Assembly: GCA_021159805.1 (NCBI GenBank)
Contig: JAGHDT010000608.1
Span: 1 to 21,052 of the forward strand
DNA from: Anaerolineae bacterium
GTDB taxonomy: Bacteria; Chloroflexota; Anaerolineae; B4-G1; SLSP01
DNA length: 21,052 nt
Direction: 5' to 3'
Shown: positions 19,268-21,052 of the stretch, piece after piece
Position numbering within the stretch: the first letter of the stretch is position 1
Layout: the number at the start of each line of letters is the position of its first letter
Notes under the pieces: generated by a model
Database searches by the model: none
What the model was told of the DNA's origin: nothing
What the model saw: only the letters and a program-made list of their open reading frames with translations
Position numbers and translations under genes: made by a program

Positions 19268-21052
19268 TATTCTCTGACGGGTTTCAGGAATGCGGCGACC
19301 TCGCCGAAGTCTGTGGTGTGACAGCCCTCGGGCAGCGAGCGGATGATCTGGCGCCCGTAGGATTTGCTCAGCAGCCGCGCGTCCAACAACGCAATGACGC
19401 CGCGGTCGGTCTCGGAACGGATCAGGCGTCCGGCGCCCTGACGCAGGTTCAAGATCGCGGGGGCGAGTTGCACTTCGTAGAAGGTGTTGCCGCCCCGTGC
19501 CCTGATCTGCATTTCCTGCCGCCGGATGACGGGATCATCGTAGGGCACGAACGGGATCTTATCGAGGATCACCAGGGCCAATGCGTCACCGGGGATGTCA
19601 AGCCCTTCCCAGAAGCCGCGGGTCGCGAAGAGGATGGCGTTGCCATCTTCCTTGAACCGTGCCACCAGCTCCGGCTGTGCATATTGCCCCTGCAAATAGC
19701 ACGGGTAGCGGTGTCGCAGTCCCGGCGCCAGGGCGTCGTAGAGCTGTCGCATCCGGGCACGGCTGGTGCACAGCACGAGGGCCCGTCCCTGGCTCGCCTC
19801 CAGCAACCGCTGGACTTCCTCGGTGAGCAGGTCTACATAGTCGGCGGCGAAGGCTTGCGTTTTTTCGTTGTAGACGGGGGTCAGGGTCCGCGGTGTGTAG
19901 AGCATCATCTGGCTGGCGTAGTCGAAGGGGCTGCGCAAGGTCTCTGAGATCACCGGCCGGTTTGCTTCAGTTTCAAATAGCCCCACCTGCCTCTTGAACC
20001 ATCCCAAATCCTGGCCGACACCCAGCGAGGCGCTGGTGCAGATCACGCGAGGCCAGGCCTCGAAGAGCAGGCGGCGCAGCGGAGATTCGACGCCCAAGGG
20101 GCGGTAGAGGGCGTGGTAGGATTCCTGGCTGCCGTTGGTGGCCTCCCTCTCGACCTCGCAGAGCCGGATGTGCGTCTCGGGCTCCGGCGTCGCGAGCGCA
20201 TGGACCGTCGCAGCCAGCTCCTCGACCTGGAGCAGGGCTGATTCCTGATCGGCCTCATCCAGACTCGAGGCGTGGGATAGCACCCTCTGTAGCTCTGCCA
20301 GCGCATCCCCCAGGACCAGCCCGGATTGGATCTCGCCGGTGAGCTCCCAACGTGTTGGGCGGCGGCCCGAACGCGCGACGTGAGGTCGCTGCCTCTCGGC
20401 GGTTCGGAAGAAGCTGTCATAGGCGGTGCGGACCTCGAGCAGCAGGTTGGGATCGTCAACCGCAGGCCGCACGGTGGGCCCGTTGATGAAGCTCCAGAAG
20501 AGCTCGCGCCCCAGCGCCATCGTCAGGGCATCAATCGCGTACCGTGTGAGCTGGTGGGCTTCGTCGATGATAAGCACCGGGCGCACAGGCAGAATGTGGT
20601 TCTCGGCCAGTAAGGTGTTGTAGCAGAGCATCGCGTGGTTGGTGACCACCAGGTCGGCCTTGAGCGCCTCGCGTTTGGCCTTCTCGTAGAAGCAGCTCTC
20701 GAACCGGGGACAGCGGCGGCCCTTGCACTCGCGGCTGCTCACGGTCAGCTGTGCTGTGAGACTCGGTGGCAGTCCCATCCGCTCCACGTCGCCGTCGGGA
20801 GTACGTTCCAGCCCTTGATGGATCAGGGCCAGCTCCAGCCGGCGTTCAGGCCGGCCGATTTGTTGTCGCAGCTTGTCCAGCCGCAGCTTGCATAGGTAGT
20901 TGCCGCGACCCTTGAGTAGGGCCGCCTTCACCGGGCGGGGCGCGATCTGCTGTAGCCGGGGGATGTCCTTCTCCCACAGCTGGTTCATCAGGCCTTTGTT
21001 GGATGTGCTGACGATGGCCGGTGTCCCCGACCATAGGATGGGGATCAGATAG
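19267..21052 (-). CDS. DinG/XPD-type ATP-dependent DNA helicase (5' truncated)
   Basis: The minus-strand frame runs off the window edge at 21052, so the N-terminus with Walker A lies outside. The last visible upstream residues, GTPAIVSTSNKGLMNQLWEKD, match helicase motif Ia. Numbering from the Met codon at 20988, an iron-sulfur domain is indicated by C33, C88, C93 and C99 (NYLC, SRECKGRRC, ESC), followed by VVTNHAML and the DEAH box at 142-145. The C-terminal half has ALVLCTSRARM, FATRGFWEGLDIPGDALALVIL and QGAGRLIRSETDRGVIALLD (motifs IV-VI). The protein is an SF2 Fe-S helicase, probably 5'-3', for repair or R-loop removal. It converges on the GH130 gene and is not part of the sugar locus. 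Confidence 0.94.
   Translation of the reverse strand, partial: YLIPILWSGTPAIVSTSNKGLMNQLWEKDIPRLQQIAPRPVKAALLKGRGNYLCKLRLDKLRQQIGRPERRLELALIHQGLERTPDGDVERMGLPPSLTAQLTVSSRECKGRRCPRFESCFYEKAKREALKADLVVTNHAMLCYNTLLAENHILPVRPVLIIDEAHQLTRYAIDALTMALGRELFWSFINGPTVRPAVDDPNLLLEVRTAYDSFFRTAERQRPHVARSGRRPTRWELTGEIQSGLVLGDALAELQRVLSHASSLDEADQESALLQVEELAATVHALATPEPETHIRLCEVEREATNGSQESYHALYRPLGVESPLRRLLFEAWPRVICTSASLGVGQDLGWFKRQVGLFETEANRPVISETLRSPFDYASQMMLYTPRTLTPVYNEKTQAFAADYVDLLTEEVQRLLEASQGRALVLCTSRARMRQLYDALAPGLRHRYPCYLQGQYAQPELVARFKEDGNAILFATRGFWEGLDIPGDALALVILDKIPFVPYDDPVIRRQEMQIRARGGNTFYEVQLAPAILNLRQGAGRLIRSETDRGVIALLDARLLSKSYGRQIIRSLPEGCHTTDFGEVAAFLKPVRE

Noticed and set aside
19255..19947. Plus-strand open frame opposite the helicase C-terminus
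   Set aside because: Overlaps helicase motifs IV-VI on the minus strand, starts inside the long inverted repeat, and has no ribosome site.
1..21052. CRISPR array, rRNA or intact insertion sequence
   Set aside because: No regularly spaced identical repeats, no rRNA-like conserved blocks, and no transposase motif were seen on either strand.

Overview
The window looks like a chromosomal segment of an anaerobic or facultatively anaerobic member of the Chloroflexota (Anaerolineae/Caldilineae-like). The sequence clues are high GC; a secreted beta-helix protein ending in RVYLPLVLR, a tail I know from many Chloroflexota exported proteins; a lipoprotein solute-binding protein with a Glu/Val-rich linker after the lipobox; and a regulator combining an N-terminal helix-turn-helix, a histidine-kinase-like ATPase fold and a C-terminal receiver. 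Taxonomy is inferred from these signatures, not from a marker gene.

Layout. 1-3930: 3' part of a very large secreted beta-helix protein with a putative papain-like cysteine peptidase module embedded in it. 4176-5054: alpha/beta hydrolase with its own promoter. 5161-5400: a long inverted repeat, then a complete tRNA-Gln(UUG) unit with promoter and terminator. 5425-7689 (+) and 7686-8927 (-): a membrane hybrid histidine kinase and a convergent HTH/ATPase/receiver regulator that share the stop tetramer CTAG. 8928-9085: divergent control region with an inverted repeat centred on the regulator's -35 box. 9086-12945: CUT1-type sugar importer (two permeases and a lipoprotein binding protein, no ATPase). 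13082-16302: glycyl radical enzyme (GRE) activase and the GRE itself. 16303-17134: a gene-poor island holding a decayed alkaline-phosphatase-superfamily gene start and several intergenic repeats. 17135-19177: a uroporphyrinogen-decarboxylase-like protein and a GH130-type glycoside phosphorylase. 19267-21052 (-): DinG/XPD-type helicase, truncated by the window edge.

How the parts may work together. From 9086 to 19177 every intact gene is on the plus strand, and together they look like one catabolic locus: import of a sugar-like compound or oligosaccharide, phosphorolytic or hydrolytic cleavage (GH130), a radical step (GRE plus activase), and a UroD-fold enzyme of unknown reaction. The divergent regulator and adjacent kinase are the likely sensors. 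The GRE keeps the catalytic Cys (C399) and the C-terminal glycyl loop (G721), but lacks the Cys-x-Glu signature of the diol-dehydratase-type GREs: it reads GCHWC. This locus is the best candidate for an undescribed system; the substrate and reaction cannot be read from the sequence.
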